From Sabethes cyaneus (taxonomy: Eukaryota > Arthropoda > Insecta > Diptera > Culicidae), in NCBI RefSeq assembly GCF_943734655.1, contig NC_071355.1, forward strand, positions 195,299,939 through 195,363,938: DNA of 64,000 bases. The letters run 5' to 3'. A program made the position numbers and the translations under genes. Shown here one piece after another: positions 60,431-64,000 of this stretch; the stretch's first letter is position 1; each line of letters starts with the position of its first letter. Under the pieces are notes generated by a model. That model worked only from the letters and a program-made list of their open reading frames with translations. It was not told the DNA's origin and did no database searches.

Positions 60431-60960
60431 CGACCGACCGAACATCTCAATCAGGGCTCATAAATTGCCGTATTATGTTCCGACCCACGGATGTGCATCA
60501 TCCTTAAAGGAGCTACGCTCGATTTATCTTCATTTTACCCTGTCTGGTTGCTTTCTGTTTTCGCTCAGCACAGCACCGCCATCGCCTCCGTGCGCGCTTG
60601 TCCTACCTGTCCGCGTTTCGTTTTGTAGAGGAAACTTTTCTCAAGCAGCGCAATGTCGACGAGATTGGTACCCACTCGACAATGCCAGTGCGGCGAACCT
60701 TCAAAAGGACTTTGTTCTCATCGATTGCCAATAAAAAGATGGATTATTGATTTCTGATAGCGCTGTCGGTGAGATACTTTCTCACTGGGAAAAGAGCAAA
60801 CCCGACTTGCACACGGGGCAGTCGTTCCTGATGGTTTGTGGAAAAATATTAACAGATGCATAGCGAAAATAGAAATTGTTGTTGGCATTTAAAATGTTTT
60901 AGGGTCAGTAATTTAAAATTTATTGTTTTTAAAGATGTTAGATAACCGCAATAGCTGACA
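57808..60960. other. unique-looking, partly GC-rich spacer
   Basis: 58040-58360, 58860-59640 and 60330-60780 are CpG-containing with a CAG/CAA run (about 60396-60428). ORFs overlap on both strands and have no recognised domain. Candidate regulatory or unrecognised exon DNA; nothing firm. Confidence 0.4.
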
Positions 60961-60963
60961 GCC

Positions 60964-61053
60964 ATAGACAGCTTAGTGGTGTAATTGGTTGAACAACACA
61001 CTCAACTAAAGATTGAGTGCTTTGAGTTCGAATCTCACCTTCGCTATGTCTAT
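60964..61053 (+). other. tRNA-like sequence, probably SINE head or tRNA pseudogene
   Basis: ATAGACA (60964) can pair with TGTCTAT (61047). CTCAACTAAAGATTGAG forms an anticodon-like stem with a 7-base loop CTAAAGA (AAA in the anticodon position). GAGTTCGAATCTC is B-box-like, and TTAGTGGTGTAATTGG resembles an A box. The total of 90 bases and the extra TTCGC before the acceptor strand do not fit a functional tRNA. Confidence 0.35.
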
Positions 61054-63090
61054 ATTTTTGACCTAATATCAAGAATTTTCAGTTTGCCTAAATCTACATT
61101 TTTCGCATTAAGCATTTATTCTTCCCTAATATTTAAATACAGGTCGGTCGGATTCGATTATATAGAGTCACCAATTTTTTTCACTATATATAATCGAATC
61201 CTCTACATAATCGAATCGACAAAAAAAAATTTTTTTTTGTCATTTTTTTGTATACACAAAAATGCAAAAGAAAAATTTAATTTTTATTCTCACCCTAAAG
61301 ACAGAAAACATCTTTCTTACATAAAAATGAATATGGATATACAACAATTCCGCAGAAAAGTGCTATCGAAAACAATTAACCCGATTTTCTTCAAACTCGC
61401 TGTATTTTTTTAATTTTTGAAAATAATTACACTCGTAATCTTTTATTTGGTGCCTAGGGTGCCTAAGGCCTTTTGAGTTAGGGTGATCCCAAAAAAGGCG
61501 ATTTTTGCCTACCTTTCTACCTCAATATTTTTTTAGAAATCCCATAAAATACCTTTCATTTGCTGCGTCAACGCTTGAAATCGGTACAGTGGTTCAAAAG
61601 TTGTGAAGGAAGGTAGGTAATAATCGCATTTTTTGGAACCTTAACTTTAATTTAGATAGGGCCGCCCCAGGGGCCAAATAAAAAATTAGTGGGTTTAATT
61701 AAGCTTATACAAATTTGAAAAAAAGTTTATGTCGCCCCCCCCCCCTTCCAAAATTCTCGTAAATTGAAGGGGCAAAAAATAAAGTGTAATGCATATTATG
61801 TTGCATTCTTTAGTGATAAGCAGATTTTTACAGTTCACCGAGTTTACATCTCTAAATTACCCAATATGTGCAAGGGTAAAGTAACTATCCGCTTAGTCTC
61901 GATCAACTTTCCTTCATCAACTAAGTTTTTTGTTTCCTGCTACAGGTCGCAGGCGGTCCCAAAGCCGAAAATTGGATGTGCTTGAAATCAGACTTTTGGT
62001 TCCATTTGCTTATTCCATTTTATTTTAACTTGTTTTAAAAGAACCGAATTAGATTGAGGCATCAATAAACTAAACAATATATTAGTGAAATTTGGTACCG
62101 CTTTTGACGGGTATGTTCCGAATTGCAGGACGGTTATTTTATGCTGTCATCGGTAGTAGATAGATTAAAATGGGAATACAACAAATTAGACACTCCGGAG
62201 TATCAACTTTCAGTGCTTTCGGGGCTCCAATTGGTCGTTTTATTCCGTAGTGTCCAAGAACTTACTCTGATTTTGGATGTTGGGGACATAAAGCTTATAA
62301 TTTTACCTTACAAATACAATATTTTACCATGCATTGAATACATGCAGAAAGGATGTTACTGAATTGTTCGAAACTTTTCGGACTATTGCCATGTTGTGAT
62401 TATCATTGGGATCAATGGTGGCCCCGACATTAACATAAAATCAAGTCATGTTAAGTTATATTGCTTTTGTACTGTGCATATTCTTCTACTTTAAAAATGG
62501 AGTTTTAGTATGGATTATGGCAATGTGCGAAACTGGAATTAAATTGGAATAACATTTTCATCGCTAGGCAGTCGTAACGGTTTATCTCTCCAAACATTTC
62601 AATGATTGGTTCGGTTTGAACTAAAATTTAAGTACTGTACAACATTTTTGTATTAAATATGTATTAATATGGAAAAATAAACTCTGGTTTCTACTCCTTT
62701 GTTTCGGTTTTGAAGGTTTGATGTTATTATTTTTTTCTTACGATCCCCCCCCCCCCCCCCTTGAACAATATTTCGAGACCAGGACATAAACTTTTTTCCA
62801 AATTTGTATAAGCCTTATTTTGAAAAAGTATAAAGTCGCTCGTTTAAACAAAATCGGAAAAAAATTTTTTTGACAGAATTGTGCGCAGAATTAGGTACGT
62901 TTACGGTAACAACTGAATTTTAACTATAAATCGAAAAAAATTCGTTCAATGAACCTGTTGAGAGGCTTATGTCCGAATACCGACCGAATACCAGATCTCT
63001 GACAGGACGTCATAAAAGGCTTATCGGTAATTAAAAATAGGCCCCTGACAGGACATCATGTTTTCGTAGCTATGAGTTCTATTCTCAGTC
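61054..63090. other. AT-rich repeat-like region, no gene
   Basis: GGATTCGATTATATAGAGTC and an inverse form occur near 61150-61210. CTTATACAAATTTGAAAAAA...GTTTATGTCG then a C-run (61703-61746) is inverted at about 62742-62815 (C-run, then GACATAAACTTTTTTCCAAA...TATAAG), a 1.1-kb inverted pair. No supported ORF. Confidence 0.5.
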
Positions 63091-63100
63091 ACAGTGATCG

Positions 63101-63712
63101 ACTGCTGGACTGTTCGATTGCTCAACTGGTTGACTAGACTGCTCGATTTGATTGCTCGACCGGACTGCTTAACTGAACTGCTCGACAGAACTGTTCGATT
63201 CCACTCAACTGCTTGATTGGAGAGATCGACTTGACTGCTTGACTGAACAGCTCGATTTAATTGCTCGAGTGGACTACTCGAGTTAACTACTCGAACTGCT
63301 CGACTTAACTGCACGATTGAACTGCTCGACTGGACTGTTCGATTCGACTGCTTGATTCCACTGCTCGACTGGACTACTCGACTCGACTGCTCGAATGAAC
63401 TGCTTGACTCACCTGTTCGACTGAACTACTCGACTCGACTGCTCGACTCAGCTGCTCAACTGAACTACTCGACTCAACTGCTCGAATAAATCGTTCGATT
63501 GGACTACGAATGAACTGCTTGACTCAACTGTTCGACTTAACCGCTTGACCCGACTGCTTGACTAAACCATTCGATATGACAGTTCGACTCAAGTGCTCGA
63601 CTAGACTACTCGATTCAACTGCTCGATTTAACTGCTCGATTAAACTGCTCAATTGAAATGCTCGATTCAACTGCTCGACTCGCGAGCTCAACTCGATTGC
63701 TTGTCGCGATAT
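63101..63712. repeat. 13-bp minisatellite, about 46 units
   Basis: Degenerate tandem copies of CTGCTCGACTNNA (for example CTACTCGACTCGA, CTGCTCGAATGAA, CTGCTTGACTCAC). Because 13 is not a multiple of 3, any open frame repeats every 39 bases; the - strand is open over 63021-63314 and 63524-63715 and gives a Ser/Gln/Val-rich repeat. No start or gene context, so it is treated as non-coding. Confidence 0.88.
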
Positions 63713-63718
63713 CATATG

Positions 63719-64000
63719 GTCGGTGTTAAATCAGACCGAATCAAATAGCAAAATTTTAAAAAATGAGCTAATAGCAAATCAAGAATTTTTGAAGCAACAT
63801 TTTACTCTAATCAGAATCAGACTACAGAAATGTTGCAAACAGTCAGAAGTTTTTATTCAATTAAATAAAATCCAATACGACCATAAAAACTATTTGTTTC
63901 TGTTTCCGGCTATTACTCTTTATGTACATCTTTGAGCTATATTAGGCAATATAAGAACTCAAAAAACAAATATAAAGATTAAACAGCTTCGTAAACACTG
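63719..64000 (+). repeat. intact copy of the repeat split at 2.5/4.1 kb
   Basis: GGTCGGTGTTAAATCAGACC (63720-63739), an A-run before TGAGC, then ATTTTACTCTAATCAGAATC and TTGCAAACAG. It provides the uninterrupted version of the repeat into which the Helentron-like element at 2509-4081 inserted. Runs to the window edge; class unknown. Confidence 0.6.

Noticed and set aside
60964..61053. Functional tRNA with AAA anticodon
   Set aside because: The anticodon loop looks good, but the overall length and the extra bases before the acceptor strand do not fit a working tRNA, so it is listed only as tRNA-like.

Overview
This window looks like nuclear DNA of a dipteran, most likely a culicine (Aedes-like) mosquito. 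It is AT-rich and gene-poor, and it is crowded with decayed transposons. RTE-type and RNase-H-bearing non-LTR retrotransposons, a tRNA-derived SINE, hAT/piggyBac/Tc1-like non-autonomous elements and Helitron-type remnants lie around a single-exon sloppy-paired forkhead gene. The species assignment is an inference from repeat content and one gene.

Only two host protein genes can be supported with confidence. One is an intronless Iwr1/SLC7A6OS-type gene at 5.2-6.2 kb on the + strand, with a TATA box and initiator upstream and a poly(A) signal downstream. The other is an intact, single-exon FoxG/sloppy-paired gene at 34.0-35.1 kb on the - strand, with a TATA+TCAGT core promoter and 1-2 kb of low-repeat upstream sequence. 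No CRISPR array, operon, rRNA gene or convincing tRNA gene was seen.

Layout: 0-1.2 kb, non-LTR endonuclease cut by the window edge; 1.4-2.1 kb, broken copia-like gag ORF followed by a duplicate of the Iwr1 3'UTR; 2.5-4.1 kb, Helentron-like element with a PIF1 helicase/endonuclease remnant; 5.0-6.3 kb, Iwr1; 6.4-7.5 kb, piggyBac deletion derivative; 8.7-10.6 kb, GC-richer unique-looking DNA; 12-17 kb, two non-LTR elements plus a MITE; 17-21 kb, mostly unique-looking; 21.4-23.4 kb, minisatellite and a non-LTR 3' end broken by MITEs; 25-27 kb, unclassified repeat and a second Helentron-like copy; 27.6-32.3 kb, SINE, inverted repeats, two hAT-type elements with 8-bp duplications, Tc1/pogo-like element; 34-36.4 kb, slp and its upstream DNA; 37.4-44.9 kb, nested repeats and an RTE element; 49-52.3 kb, second long RTE element; 53-57.8 kb, SINE, hairpin, RNase H fragment and a third Helentron-like copy inserted into a MITE; 58-61 kb, unique-looking; 63.1-63.7 kb, 13-bp minisatellite.

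The most interesting signal is a family whose copies share the near-palindrome GACGTAGGACTACGTC close to their ends. One copy encloses a PIF1-like helicase followed by an AP-endonuclease start, and another encloses about 95-bp tandem units. One insertion is resolved to the base by a paralogous empty site inside this same window. Together these point to a mosquito Helentron/Helitron2 lineage with its non-autonomous derivatives.
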